Source: Escherichia sp. ESNIH1 (GTDB lineage: Bacteria; Pseudomonadota; Gammaproteobacteria; Enterobacterales; Enterobacteriaceae). From it: 64,000 nucleotides of DNA. The stretch spans positions 124,001 through 188,000 of the forward strand of contig PQKR01000007.1 in assembly GCA_002918705.1 (NCBI GenBank). The letters are read 5' to 3'. Within the stretch, counting starts at the first letter, position 1. Each line of letters begins with the position of its first letter. Shown here in pieces: positions 53,737 to 63,430 of this stretch. Made by a program: the position numbers and the translations under genes. Under the pieces are notes generated by a model. That model was given only the letters and a program-made list of their open reading frames with translations, did no database searches and was not told where the DNA came from.

Positions 53737-55125
53737 ATGTCTATTTCCTCAAAAACACATGCCCTATCCATTAACCCGGCGACGGGTGAGCAGCTTGCGG
53801 CCCGGCCGTGGGCAACGCCGGCAGAGGTCGAATCCTCTTTGGCCGCCGCGCAGCAGGGTTTCCGCCAGTGGCGGGAGCAGAGCGTAGCGCAGCGTGCCCA
53901 GGCGCTGCGTAACGTCGGTGCCGTTCTGCGTCAGCACGGTGAGAAGATGGCCCAGCTGATTAGTGCCGAGATGGGTAAACCTATCCTGCAGGCCCGGGCT
54001 GAGGTGGCAAAGTCTGCCAACCTCTGCGACTGGTATGCCGAACATGGCCCGGCGATGCTGGCGAGCGAGCCGACTCAGGTCGAGAATAACCAGGCGGTCA
54101 TTGAGTACCGTCCGCTGGGGGCGATCCTGGCGGTGATGCCGTGGAATTTCCCGGTCTGGCAGGTGCTGCGCGGTGCGGTGCCGATCCTGCTGGCGGGCAA
54201 CAGCTATCTGCTGAAGCATGCCCCCAACGTGCTGGGCTGCGCCGAGCTGCTGGGTGATATCTTCAGCGAGGCAGGCTTACCGGCGGGCGTCTTTGGCTGG
54301 GTGAACGCCACCAACGAGGGCGTAAGCCAGGCGATTAACGATCCGCGCATTGCCGCCGTAACCGTCACCGGCAGCGTACGTGCCGGGGCGGCCATCGGTG
54401 CCCAGGCGGGGGCGGCATTGAAGAAATGCGTGCTGGAGCTGGGGGGATCCGATCCCTTCATCGTGCTGAACGACGCTTCGCTCGATCTGGCCGTTAAAGC
54501 GGCGGTTGCCGGACGTTATCAGAATACCGGACAGGTCTGCGCCGCAGCGAAACGTTTTATCGTTGAGGCAGGGGTGGCGGACGCCTTTACCGAGAAGTTT
54601 ATTGCCGCGGCAGCGGCGCTGAAGCTGGGCGCGCCGGACGCAGAGGAGAATGACCTTGGGCCAATGGCGCGTTACGATCTGCGCGATGAACTGCATGCCC
54701 AGGTTGAAGCAACCCTGAATGAAGGGGCGACGCTGCGCCTTGGCGGAGAGAAAATTAGCGGGAAGGGGAACTACTACCCGGCAACGGTGCTGACCGGCGT
54801 CACCGCGGAGATGACCGCGTTCCGTCAGGAGCTGTTTGGCCCAGTGGCGGCGATTACCGTTGCCAGGGATGCCGAACACGCTTTAGCCCTGGCTAACGAC
54901 AGCGACTTTGGCCTCTCGGCGACGATTTTCAGCGCTGATGAGGCCCGGGCAAACGCCCTGGCGGCGCGTCTGGAGTGCGGCGGCGTGTTTATCAACGGCT
55001 ACAGCGCCAGCGATGCCCGGGTAGCCTTCGGCGGCGTGAAGAAGAGCGGCTTTGGTCGCGAGCTGTCGCATTTCGGCCTGCATGAGTTCTGTAACGTGCA
55101 GACGGTGTGGAAAGATCGTCTGTAA
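53737..55125 (+). CDS. sad: Sad, succinate-semialdehyde dehydrogenase (NAD+)
   Basis: 462 residues, equal to E. coli Sad (YneI). Oxidises succinate semialdehyde from GABA and putrescine. Catalytic Cys268 in NTGQVCAAAKRF and Glu234 in LELGGSDPF; MPWNFPVWQ is the family oxyanion/cofactor block. Divergent from yneJ. Confidence 0.96.
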   Translation: MSISSKTHALSINPATGEQLAARPWATPAEVESSLAAAQQGFRQWREQSVAQRAQALRNVGAVLRQHGEKMAQLISAEMGKPILQARAEVAKSANLCDWYAEHGPAMLASEPTQVENNQAVIEYRPLGAILAVMPWNFPVWQVLRGAVPILLAGNSYLLKHAPNVLGCAELLGDIFSEAGLPAGVFGWVNATNEGVSQAINDPRIAAVTVTGSVRAGAAIGAQAGAALKKCVLELGGSDPFIVLNDASLDLAVKAAVAGRYQNTGQVCAAAKRFIVEAGVADAFTEKFIAAAAALKLGAPDAEENDLGPMARYDLRDELHAQVEATLNEGATLRLGGEKISGKGNYYPATVLTGVTAEMTAFRQELFGPVAAITVARDAEHALALANDSDFGLSATIFSADEARANALAARLECGGVFINGYSASDARVAFGGVKKSGFGRELSHFGLHEFCNVQTVWKDRL

Positions 55126-55253
55126 CAGGTATTGTTAATCTGCGCGGCACCGGTGTTTATTCAGCGGTGCCGCGCTGTCATGGTTCTGTCATTTTTCTTT
55201 CGTAGACTCACGCGCAGTGTGTGGTTACAGCAGAAGAGTTACAGAAGAATATC

Positions 55254-56843
55254 ATGAACTTAACTAAAATATTTCCCTCTCTATTCCACCGGGCAAGGCC
55301 ACGGCAGTTTGGCCTGCTGGCAGGGATATTGTGCATTATCGGCTTGTTCTCCGCGCTTCAGATCTCCTCGTCTCTACTCCTCTCTCGTTCCCTCCACGAT
55401 GCCCAGCATCATGAGCGGCTCAATCAGCAGGCGCTTCTTCAACAGTCAAAGGTTGATGAAGCACGCGTGGCGCTGCTGGCGGCAAGCGATCTGCTTAACC
55501 GCGCAGGGGTCTATTTTATGCAGGATCAGGCCACCGGCTCCGAGGGCAGCTGGCATAGCCTGATGGACGAGGCCCAGCAAGCACTGGCGACGTCGCAAAA
55601 GAGCTGGCAGGCGTGGCGGGCGCTTAATCCACCCCAGGACGAGGGGCTGATAAACAGCTACCAGCTCTTCTACGGCGCTATCAAGGAGCAGGCGGATGCC
55701 TTGACCCGCACGCAGTCCATCGACGCCTTTTTTGCCGTCCCGGCCCAGGCTTTCCAGGCCGACTTCAACGATAACTTTGCCCGCTTCCGCATGGCCAGCG
55801 ATGCGCGTGCAGAGGAGGGCAGGCAGACGCTGATGTCCCGGCTAGCCAATCTGCAATATCTGTTTATTTTGGGACCGGCGCTGCTGCTGGTGATTGCCAT
55901 TGCCGTCTGGTTTGGCATGTCGCGCTGGGTGATCGCCCCGCTCAAGCGGCTGATTACCCATATCAATCTTCTTGCCGCAGGGGATCTCTCAGTGTCACCG
56001 CCGCCGGTGACCTGTTTCAACCGGGAGATCGGCCAGCTCAGCGTCAGCATTGAGGCCATGCAGCGGGGGCTCCAGCAGCTGGTGACCCAGGTCAGTGACG
56101 CCACCGCCTCGATGGTAAACAACATCGAGAGCCTGGCGCAGGGTAACCAGAAGCTCTATCAGCAGTCTGCTCGCCAGGCCAAAGAGCTGGACGAGGTGAC
56201 GGCCAACATTGCCGAGCTGGAGTCTCACGTTGAGGGCAACACCGGCTATGCGAAACTTGCCAGCCAGCGCGCAGACGAGGCCCGCCAGGCCGCCGCCGGG
56301 GGAGACAGGATGATGGACACCGTCAATGAATCTATGCAGGCGATTGTGGCCCGTTCGGATGAGATGCGCGGCATCGTAGCCCTGATCGATAACGTGGCGT
56401 TCCAGACCAATATCCTGGCGCTCAATGCGGCCATCGAGGCTGCCCACGCCGGCAATCATGGTCGCGGCTTTGCGGTGGTGGCGAAAGAGGTGGGGCTGCT
56501 GGCACGTAAAAGCAGCCACTCGACGCAGACGATTCAGACCCTGATCCAGCATTCGCTGCAGGGGATAGAGGCGGGCTCGCAGGCGGTGAACCGGCTGGAG
56601 AATAACCTTCAGCAGGTCACGGGGCTGGTAGGGCATCTTAGCGGTCTGCTCAATGATATCTCTCAGGCGACGCTGAACCAGGGCGAGAACATCCACCAAA
56701 TGACGCGTCAGCTTCAGGGGCTTAATCAGGTCGCCCGGCGTACAGGCGAGCTGGTCAGCACCGCCGCCGAGGCGTCGCAGCAGCTGCACGATGACTCCCG
56801 ACAGCTTATGCAGGCGGTCACGCGTTTTCGACTTCCGGCATGA
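55254..56843 (+). CDS. Methyl-accepting chemotaxis protein with an atypical signalling tip
   Basis: 529 residues. TM1 about 19-41, four-helix periplasmic sensor, TM2 about 200-222, HAMP (SRWVIAPLKRLITHINLLAAGDL), then a coiled-coil signalling domain. The hairpin reads NVAFQTNILALNAAIEAAHAGNHGRGFAVVAKEVGLLAR across the tip. Compared with Tsr, Arg388 is His (residue 398 here), Glu391 is Asn and EVRNLA is EVGLLA. There is no NWETF tail for CheR/CheB. ATG 55254 is chosen over an upstream GTG. It lies between sad and glsB, where E. coli K-12 has no such gene. Confidence 0.88.
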   Translation: MNLTKIFPSLFHRARPRQFGLLAGILCIIGLFSALQISSSLLLSRSLHDAQHHERLNQQALLQQSKVDEARVALLAASDLLNRAGVYFMQDQATGSEGSWHSLMDEAQQALATSQKSWQAWRALNPPQDEGLINSYQLFYGAIKEQADALTRTQSIDAFFAVPAQAFQADFNDNFARFRMASDARAEEGRQTLMSRLANLQYLFILGPALLLVIAIAVWFGMSRWVIAPLKRLITHINLLAAGDLSVSPPPVTCFNREIGQLSVSIEAMQRGLQQLVTQVSDATASMVNNIESLAQGNQKLYQQSARQAKELDEVTANIAELESHVEGNTGYAKLASQRADEARQAAAGGDRMMDTVNESMQAIVARSDEMRGIVALIDNVAFQTNILALNAAIEAAHAGNHGRGFAVVAKEVGLLARKSSHSTQTIQTLIQHSLQGIEAGSQAVNRLENNLQQVTGLVGHLSGLLNDISQATLNQGENIHQMTRQLQGLNQVARRTGELVSTAAEASQQLHDDSRQLMQAVTRFRLPA

Positions 56844-56906
56844 CGCTCGCCGCTCGGCTCTGATATACTCGCAGCCCCTTTAAAGCCTGTGAGCAAGGAG
56901 TGTAGT

Positions 56907-57833
56907 GTGGCGACGGTCATGGATAATGACATGCTGGAGTCTATTCTGACTCAGGTGCGGCCTCTTATAGGTCGGGGTAAAGTAGCCGATTACATTCCGG
57001 CGCTGGCATCGGTGGAGGCGGACAGGCTGGGGATCGCGGTCTGTACCATTGATGGCCGCCACTTTCAGGCCGGTGACGCCGACGAGCGTTTCTCTATTCA
57101 ATCTATCTCGAAGGTGTTGAGCCTGGTGGTGGCGATGGATCACTACCAGGAGGAGGAGATTTGGCAGCGCGTGGGCAAAGATCCCTCTGGTCACCCCTTT
57201 AATTCGCTGCTGCAGCTTGAAATTGAGCAGGGCAAGCCGCGAAATCCCTTCATCAACGCCGGTGCGCTGGTGGTGTGCGATATGCTGCAAAGCCGTCTCA
57301 GCGCCCCGCGCCAGCGGATGCTGGAGGTGGTGCGCCAGCTCAGCGACGTCAGCGATATCACCTACGACAGCAACGTGGCGCGGTCTGAGTTCGACCACTC
57401 GGCGCGTAACGCGGCCATCGCCTGGCTGATGAAATCCTTTGGTAATTTCCACAACGACGTGGCGACGGTGCTGCAAAACTATTTCCACTACTGCGCCCTC
57501 AAGATGAGCTGCGTCGAGCTGGCTAAGACGTTCCTCTTTCTGGCGGACGAGGGGCGTGCGCCCCATCTGACCCGACCGGTTATCTCTCCGTTGCAGTCGC
57601 GGCAGGTTAATGCTCTGATGGCGACCAGCGGCATGTATCAGAGCGCGGGGGAGTTTGCCTGGCGCGTGGGCCTGCCGGCAAAGTCCGGAGTCGGAGGGGG
57701 TATTGTGGCGATCGTGCCCCATGAGATGGCTATCTGCGTCTGGAGTCCGGAGCTTGATGAGGCAGGCAACTCGCTGGCGGGTATTGCTATGCTTGAAGCC
57801 CTCAGCCATCAGCTGGGACGTTCGGTTTACTGA
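56907..57833 (+). CDS. glsB: GlsB, glutaminase 2 (YneH)
   Basis: 308 residues, equal to E. coli YneH. Hydrolyses glutamine to glutamate and ammonia; beta-lactamase-like fold with Ser-x-x-Lys in [10 protein letters not shown], Tyr in [14 protein letters not shown] region and [14 protein letters not shown] 56907 is the start: AAGGAG lies six bases before it, and the length then matches. dgcF follows after 43 bp. Confidence 0.95.
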   Translation: MATVMDNDMLESILTQVRPLIGRGKVADYIPALASVEADRLGIAVCTIDGRHFQAGDADERFSIQSISKVLSLVVAMDHYQEEEIWQRVGKDPSGHPFNSLLQLEIEQGKPRNPFINAGALVVCDMLQSRLSAPRQRMLEVVRQLSDVSDITYDSNVARSEFDHSARNAAIAWLMKSFGNFHNDVATVLQNYFHYCALKMSCVELAKTFLFLADEGRAPHLTRPVISPLQSRQVNALMATSGMYQSAGEFAWRVGLPAKSGVGGGIVAIVPHEMAICVWSPELDEAGNSLAGIAMLEALSHQLGRSVY

Positions 57834-57876
57834 TGGCCTGCCGCGTCGTTACCCTTATCTACAGGGACTGGATCCT

Positions 57877-59328
57877 ATGCTTTCACCACTGAACATCGCG
57901 TTTCGTCCGTTCCATAAAGAGAAGCCGTGGCGTAACGCGGTCATGATATTTCTGCTGACCACGCTGTTCTACTTTATTGGCGCGATGCTCAGGCTGGTAG
58001 AGGAGCTCTCCCTGTTCTGGCCGTTGAACGCGGTGATGGCCGGTGTTTTTGCGCGCTATACGTGGCTGAACCGCCTGCACAACTACGCCCTCTGCTATGT
58101 AGCGATGCTGGTTTACGATGCGCTGACGACGACATGGGGAGCGACTTCGCTGGTGATCAACCTGTCGAACATGGTATTTATCCTCACCGTCGCGCTGCTG
58201 ATCGTCCGGGATAAACAACGGCCAGAAAGACGCTCTCTGCCGATTAATGCGCTGCGGATATTCAACTACTGCCTGCTGGGTGCGCTGGGCTGTGCGCTGG
58301 TCGGCGCGTTTGCGTCGGTAGGCATTGACAATCTGACCTTCTGGCCGCTCTTTGCCGACTGGTTTAGCGAGCAGTTCTCCACCGGGGTGCTGATCCTGCC
58401 CTGTATACTCACCCTCACCTGGCCCCGGTGGGTGACGCCGCTTCGTGTTGAGCCCTTGCTGCCGACGACGGCCCTGCTGATCTCGCTGACTGCCTCCGTG
58501 GTTATCGGCGGGGCGGGCAGCCTGCTCTTTCCACTCCCGGCCCTGATCTGGTGCGCGGTTCGCTATTCGCTGCTAACCACCGCGCTGTTGACCTTTTTAA
58601 CCGGGGCGCTGGAAATCATTCTGGTCGCCAACGGTACCATCAATATCTTTGTTGCCAGCCCCCTGCAGATGCCGCGTATGTTCTCGGCGAGATTGGGGAT
58701 CGCCACGATGGCCATCTGTCCCATCATTGTTTGCGTCAGCGTTAATGCCATTAATGCGCTGATGAAGCAGGTTTCGCTGCGCGCTGATTTTGATTTTCTG
58801 ACCCGAGTCTACTCCCGCTCAGGTCTCTATGAAGCGCTGGGCCGCGAACGCAATACCGAGTCGCGACATTTGACGGTCATGCTGCTGGACATCGACTATT
58901 TCAAGACCATCAATGACAGCTTTGGCCACGAGTGTGGCGACAGGGTGTTGACCGCGTTGGCCCAGAAGATACAGCAGGTGGTCGGCGATAGCGGTATCGT
59001 GGCGCGAATGGGAGGAGAGGAGTTTGCCGTTGTCGCCACGACGCAGGATCCCCGCCAGGGATTTATGCTGGCAGAGAGCATACGCCGCGCCGTGGAAGCC
59101 ACTCCCTTCCACTGGCGACAGCAGACGCTATTCCTGACGGTCAGCATTGGTCTGAGCAGCGGCACCGCCCAGTCATGGGAGTTAACCGAGCGGTTCAACA
59201 AGCTGCTGGCTGAAGCGGATGAGTATCTGTACCAGTCGAAAAAGGCAGGGCGTAATCGCTCCAGTGCCCGTGAGTATCAGGGGCCTGTTGAGGCAGTAGC
59301 TCCCGATGCAGGGCAGCAGACTATGTGA
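57877..59328 (+). CDS. dgcF: DgcF (YneF), membrane diguanylate cyclase with MASE1-like sensor
   Basis: 483 residues. Eight or so TM helices forming a MASE1-like sensor (FWPLNAVMAGVFARYTWLNR, STGVLILPCILTLTWP), then a GGDEF domain with ARMGGEEF (GGEEF 379-383) and the SFGHECGDRVL substrate region. It should make cyclic-di-GMP. The RxxD feedback site is missing (GDSG). E. coli K-12 dgcF is next to glsB too, but shorter at the N-terminus. ATG 57877 is chosen because upstream in-frame codons lie inside glsB. Confidence 0.92.
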   Translation: MLSPLNIAFRPFHKEKPWRNAVMIFLLTTLFYFIGAMLRLVEELSLFWPLNAVMAGVFARYTWLNRLHNYALCYVAMLVYDALTTTWGATSLVINLSNMVFILTVALLIVRDKQRPERRSLPINALRIFNYCLLGALGCALVGAFASVGIDNLTFWPLFADWFSEQFSTGVLILPCILTLTWPRWVTPLRVEPLLPTTALLISLTASVVIGGAGSLLFPLPALIWCAVRYSLLTTALLTFLTGALEIILVANGTINIFVASPLQMPRMFSARLGIATMAICPIIVCVSVNAINALMKQVSLRADFDFLTRVYSRSGLYEALGRERNTESRHLTVMLLDIDYFKTINDSFGHECGDRVLTALAQKIQQVVGDSGIVARMGGEEFAVVATTQDPRQGFMLAESIRRAVEATPFHWRQQTLFLTVSIGLSSGTAQSWELTERFNKLLAEADEYLYQSKKAGRNRSSAREYQGPVEAVAPDAGQQTM

Positions 59329-59448
59329 CACTGTCACTTCTGCATCTCAGATGAGAAGGAATTGATTGAAATAACGTATAAAATCGCTTGCTACCCATTT
59401 TTAACGCCAATACTATAGCCGAGTATACGTATCGGATAGAATTGCGCG

Positions 59449-60504
59449 ATGACTGGATCGAATAAGCTCAAACGAAGTGAACAGATCACCGGCACGCGTT
59501 TTGTAAGACGGATGTATCTGATGCGTATGCTGGGAACGCTGCTCTGCTTTTTCCCAATCCTCTCTGTGCTGCTGGAGCATCATCAGCCTCGCTGGCTCAT
59601 CGCGCTGCTGGCTGTTAACGCCTTTGTCTGGCCGACCATTGCCTTTCTGCGAGCCCGTCAGGCGCAAAAACCGCTGACCTGTGAACACCTTAACCTGATC
59701 GTTGACGGGGCGGCGGGGGGATTTTGGATCGCCATGATGGCAGTGAATCCGCTCCCCTCCGTGGTGATTGCGACTATTCTTCTCGCCGATCGTCTTGCGG
59801 CGGGCGGTATTGCGCTTATGCGCAAAGCGGGTGCGACTATGCTGGCGGTGTTTGCCGCAGCCTGGCTGGCCCAGGGCATGGCTTTTGATCCCGTTGTCTC
59901 CCAACGCACGCTGCTTGCCACGCTGCCGCTTATCGCTATCTATGTGCTGGCGCTAAGCATCCTGACGGATAATATTGCCAAAAAGCTGAGGCACAAAAGC
60001 CGCGAGCTGGAGCGCATCGCGATGATGGATCCGCTGCTCGACATTGCCAACCGCCGTCTGCTGGAGAAGCGCATTCAGCATGAGCTGGAGAAGCTGCGCG
60101 ACGCTATCCACTGTTCATCGTTGATGTTTATCGATATCGATAACTTTAAAGAGGTCAACGACAGGTTTGGCCACAAGGTGGGGGATACGCTGCTGGTGAC
60201 GGTTTCTAAAATTTTGCATGTCGCCAGCCGTAAAACCGACACGCCAGCGCGGCTGGGGGGTGATGAGTTTGTGATCCTTCTGCCGAATACCTCACCTGAA
60301 GAGGCATTCATTGTCGCGAACCGTATAATGGATGCTACCGCCGTGATGATGGTGGCTCAGGACGCCTCGTTCCGCTGTACGCTCAGCATCGGCATTGCCA
60401 ATGCCACACAGGACATGGAGACCGTCACCGACTGGTTAAAAGCGGCTGACGATGCTCTTTATCGAGCCAAACGCACGGGTAAGAACCGGATCTATGCCCA
60501 CTGA
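59449..60504 (+). CDS. Diguanylate cyclase with MASE2-like membrane sensor
   Basis: 351 residues. The N-terminal 160 residues form about five TM helices of the MASE2 type found in DgcC/AdrA (TRFVRRMYLMRMLGTLLCFFPILSVLLEH). GGDEF domain with ARLGGDEF (GGDEF 270-274), NRFGHKVGDTLL-like substrate region (DRFGHKVGDTLL) and an intact RxxD inhibitory site (RKTD). Expected to be active and feedback-inhibited. Second of three successive diguanylate cyclase genes; 120 bp after dgcF. Confidence 0.92.
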   Translation: MTGSNKLKRSEQITGTRFVRRMYLMRMLGTLLCFFPILSVLLEHHQPRWLIALLAVNAFVWPTIAFLRARQAQKPLTCEHLNLIVDGAAGGFWIAMMAVNPLPSVVIATILLADRLAAGGIALMRKAGATMLAVFAAAWLAQGMAFDPVVSQRTLLATLPLIAIYVLALSILTDNIAKKLRHKSRELERIAMMDPLLDIANRRLLEKRIQHELEKLRDAIHCSSLMFIDIDNFKEVNDRFGHKVGDTLLVTVSKILHVASRKTDTPARLGGDEFVILLPNTSPEEAFIVANRIMDATAVMMVAQDASFRCTLSIGIANATQDMETVTDWLKAADDALYRAKRTGKNRIYAH

Positions 60505-60558
60505 CCAAACGGGCTAAATGCGCTAAGCTTAGGTTTTGATTAGTGAAAAAGGCCCGTT

Positions 60559-61533
60559 ATGAAGACTCCTCAACTTCCTGAAAACGAGCAACAGCGTCTG
60601 GCATCGCTTCATGAGTCCGGGCTGTTGGACTCCGGTACGCATGAACGTTTTGACAGGCTCACGCGGCTGGCAAAACGGATGTTTGATCTCCCCATTGCGC
60701 TGATTAGTCTCGTTGATAGCACTATGCTGCACTTTAAGTCCTGCGACGGTATTGCTAACGGACAGGTACTGCGTGACATCTCCTTTTGCGGCCATGCCAT
60801 CCTCAGTACCCAGCCTCTGATAGTCCAGGACGCCCAGCAGGACGAACGCTTTTTTGATAACCCGCTGGTGGTCGGTCCGCCGCATATTCGCTTTTATGCC
60901 GGCTATCCGCTGCAGTTGCCGGACGGGTTGATAGTGGGATCCTTTTGTCTTATTGCCCCTGAGCCGCGCGAGTTTACCGCTGACGACGTCGCGGTGCTGA
61001 AGGATTTTGCCGCCATCGTAGAGGATGAGTTTGCCGCCATTAGCGCTGCCACCACCGACGAGCTTACCGGCCTGTTCAACCGTCGCGGCTTCTATAACCT
61101 CGGTAAATATGCAATCACCAGCGCTCGCCGCCGCGCGGAGCCACTGACCCTCGCCTGGCTGGATCTCGATAAGTTTAAGTACATCAATGATACCTTTGGC
61201 CATGAAGAGGGCGACAACGCCCTACGTGCAATGGCCAACCTGCTGCGCGACAGCTTTCGTGAAGCCGATCTGCTGGTGCGTTACGGCGGCGATGAGTTCG
61301 CCATTATCTTCTCGGATACCGATGAGCAGGGGGCGTGGGTCGCGATGCAGCACCTGGTTGAGCAGGCTGAGGTATTTAACCAAACTACGGAGAAACCGTG
61401 GCGACTTAACTTCTCCTGGGGAGTAAGCGAATACGACCATGATGGCAATCCTGATATGACCAGCTGGATCACCTCCGCCGATGAAAAGATGTATGCCATG
61501 AAAGTGAAAAACGAGCAGAAAAAGCGCGAGTAA
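60559..61533 (+). CDS. Cytoplasmic GAF-GGDEF diguanylate cyclase
   Basis: 324 residues without membrane helices. GAF domain about 15-155 (FDRLTRLAKRMFDLPIALISLVD, HFKSCDGI, SFCGHAI, IRFYAGYPL), then a GGDEF domain with VRYGGDEF (243-247) and an intact RxxD site (READ). The GAF type with FCGHAI is shared with many GAF-GGDEF proteins sensing small ligands or redox. It stands 54 bp after the previous cyclase and may be co-transcribed. Confidence 0.92.
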   Translation: MKTPQLPENEQQRLASLHESGLLDSGTHERFDRLTRLAKRMFDLPIALISLVDSTMLHFKSCDGIANGQVLRDISFCGHAILSTQPLIVQDAQQDERFFDNPLVVGPPHIRFYAGYPLQLPDGLIVGSFCLIAPEPREFTADDVAVLKDFAAIVEDEFAAISAATTDELTGLFNRRGFYNLGKYAITSARRRAEPLTLAWLDLDKFKYINDTFGHEEGDNALRAMANLLRDSFREADLLVRYGGDEFAIIFSDTDEQGAWVAMQHLVEQAEVFNQTTEKPWRLNFSWGVSEYDHDGNPDMTSWITSADEKMYAMKVKNEQKKRE

Positions 61534-61556
61534 TCTGCCGCACCCCGCCATCGAAA

Positions 61557-61572
61557 TGTGACGACGTCCACA
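61557..61572. promoter_or_regulatory. CRP site upstream of uxaB
   Basis: TGTGA-cgacgt-CCACA matches the CRP consensus TGTGA-N6-TCACA at 9 of 10 positions and continues symmetrically as AAA...TTT outside. Confidence 0.65.
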
Positions 61573-61659
61573 ATTTTATATTCGTTTTAATAATTGAAGC
61601 GAATAGGGCGTCCCATTTTGATCAAAACAGGGTTTCATGGTCGTAAAGTCTGGTAAGTT

Positions 61660-61670
61660 ATTGGACCAAT
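61660..61670. promoter_or_regulatory. Possible ExuR/UxuR operator upstream of uxaB
   Basis: ATTGG-A-CCAAT, related to the hexuronate operator TTGGTNNACCAA but one base shorter in the middle. It lies 38 bp before the start codon. Confidence 0.4.
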
Positions 61671-61708
61671 CTTCCCAGGTTGTATGACTAATCAAAAAGG
61701 AACTCATT

Positions 61709-63160
61709 GTGAACACGATAAACCGTCGCGATTTTCCCGGGGCCACCTATCCGGAACGTATCATTCAGTTTGGCGAAGGGAACTTCCTGCGCGCATTTGT
61801 CGACTGGCAGATCGATCTGCTCAACGAGCATACCGATCTCAACGCCGGTGTGGTTATCGTCCGCCCGATTAAGAGTGATTTCCCGCCGTCGCTGAGCACC
61901 CAGGATGGCCTTTACACGACCATTATTCGCGGCCTGAACGAGCAGGGCGAAGCGGTGAGCGATGCGCGTCTGATCCGTTCGGTGAATCGTGAAATCAGCG
62001 TCTATGACCACTACGATGAGTTCCTCAAGCTGGCGCAGAACCCTGAGATCCGCTTTGTATTCTCGAACACTACCGAAGCGGGCATCAGCTACCACGCGGG
62101 TGATAAATTTGAAGACGCGCCTGCCGTTAGCTATCCGGCGAAGCTGACGCGTCTGCTGTTTGAACGCTTTACCCACTTCAACGGCGCGGCGGATAAAGGC
62201 TGGATCATCATTCCGTGCGAGCTGATTGACTACAACGGCGACGCGCTGCGCGAGCTGGTGCTGCGCTACGCCACCGAGTGGGCGCTGCCGGCGGCCTTCA
62301 TTCAGTGGCTGAACGAAGCCAATGCCTTCTGCTCAACCCTGGTTGACCGTATCGTAACCGGTTACCCGCGTGATGAGGTGGCAAAAATCGAAGCCGAGCT
62401 GGGCTACCACGACGGCTTCCTCGATACCGCAGAGCACTTCTACCTGTTTGTTATCCAGGGGCCCAAATCGCTGGCCTCCGAGCTGCGCCTCGATAAATAT
62501 CCGCTAAACGTGCTGATTGTTGATGACATCAAGCCGTACAAAGAGCGTAAGGTGGCGATCCTCAACGGGGCGCACACCGCGTTAGTCCCGGTGGCCTTCC
62601 AGGCGGGTCTGGACACCGTTGGCGAGGCGATGAACGACAGCCAAATCTGCGCCTTTGTTGAGAAAGCGATCTACGAAGAGATCATTCCGGTATTGGATCT
62701 GCCGCGCGACGAGCTGGAGTCCTTTGCCAGCGCCGTCACGGGTCGTTTCCGCAACCCATATATCAAGCATCAGCTGCTCTCCATCGCGCTGAACGGCATG
62801 ACCAAGTTCCGCACGCGTATCCTGCCGCAGCTGCTGGCAGGGCAGAAGGCGACCGGCAAGCTGCCAGCGCGCCTGACTTTCGCGCTTGCCGCCCTGATCG
62901 CGTTCTATCGTGGCGAACGTAACGGCGAGAGCGTCCCGGTACAGGATGACGCCCACTGGATCGAACGCTTCCAGCAGCTGTGGCGCCAGCATGGCGATCG
63001 CCAGATTAGCACCAGCGAGCTGGTAAAAGCCGTGCTCTCTGTAAGCGATCACTGGGAGCAGGATTTGACCCAGGTTAGCGGTCTGGTAGAGCAAGTCTCG
63101 CTGGATCTGGATGCTATTCTGCTGCGTGGCATGCGCGAGGCCGTGAAGCCGCTCTGCTAA
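61709..63160 (+). CDS. uxaB: UxaB, tagaturonate reductase (altronate oxidoreductase)
   Basis: 483 residues, equal to E. coli UxaB and very similar throughout ([58 protein letters not shown]). Reduces D-tagaturonate to D-altronate with NADH in galacturonate breakdown. The start is GTG 61709 with AAGGA upstream. CRP and ExuR-like sites precede it. Confidence 0.96.
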   Translation: MNTINRRDFPGATYPERIIQFGEGNFLRAFVDWQIDLLNEHTDLNAGVVIVRPIKSDFPPSLSTQDGLYTTIIRGLNEQGEAVSDARLIRSVNREISVYDHYDEFLKLAQNPEIRFVFSNTTEAGISYHAGDKFEDAPAVSYPAKLTRLLFERFTHFNGAADKGWIIIPCELIDYNGDALRELVLRYATEWALPAAFIQWLNEANAFCSTLVDRIVTGYPRDEVAKIEAELGYHDGFLDTAEHFYLFVIQGPKSLASELRLDKYPLNVLIVDDIKPYKERKVAILNGAHTALVPVAFQAGLDTVGEAMNDSQICAFVEKAIYEEIIPVLDLPRDELESFASAVTGRFRNPYIKHQLLSIALNGMTKFRTRILPQLLAGQKATGKLPARLTFALAALIAFYRGERNGESVPVQDDAHWIERFQQLWRQHGDRQISTSELVKAVLSVSDHWEQDLTQVSGLVEQVSLDLDAILLRGMREAVKPLC

Positions 63161-63170
63161 CTCGTGGGTA

Positions 63171-63250
63171 ATTGCCCGGCGGCGCGTTGCTTGCCGGGCC
63201 TACAGATTGTGACAGACCGTAGGCCCGTGCAAGCGCAGCGCCGCCGGGCA
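63171..63250. repeat. REP/BIME palindromic element
   Basis: GCCCGGCGGCGCGTTGCTTGCCGGGCCTAC and inverse GTAGGCCCGTGCAAGCGCAGCGCCGCCGGGCA around a 17-bp spacer, 10 bp after uxaB. The remaining 180 bp to yneE are AT-rich and hold its promoter. Confidence 0.85.
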
Positions 63251-63430
63251 TTCATTTACGACATCAATAGTTACAACATACACATATAATCCTAATTTAT
63301 TAAACGTCAGCACCTACAGCCTGAATCGCTTAACAGCTAATAATTTCCACTACATTTTTGCAGCAAACTTGCAACCGTGAGGGCGATCACGTTTAATAAT
63401 CGCGACTTCTCTCTATGTCTGAATATAACC

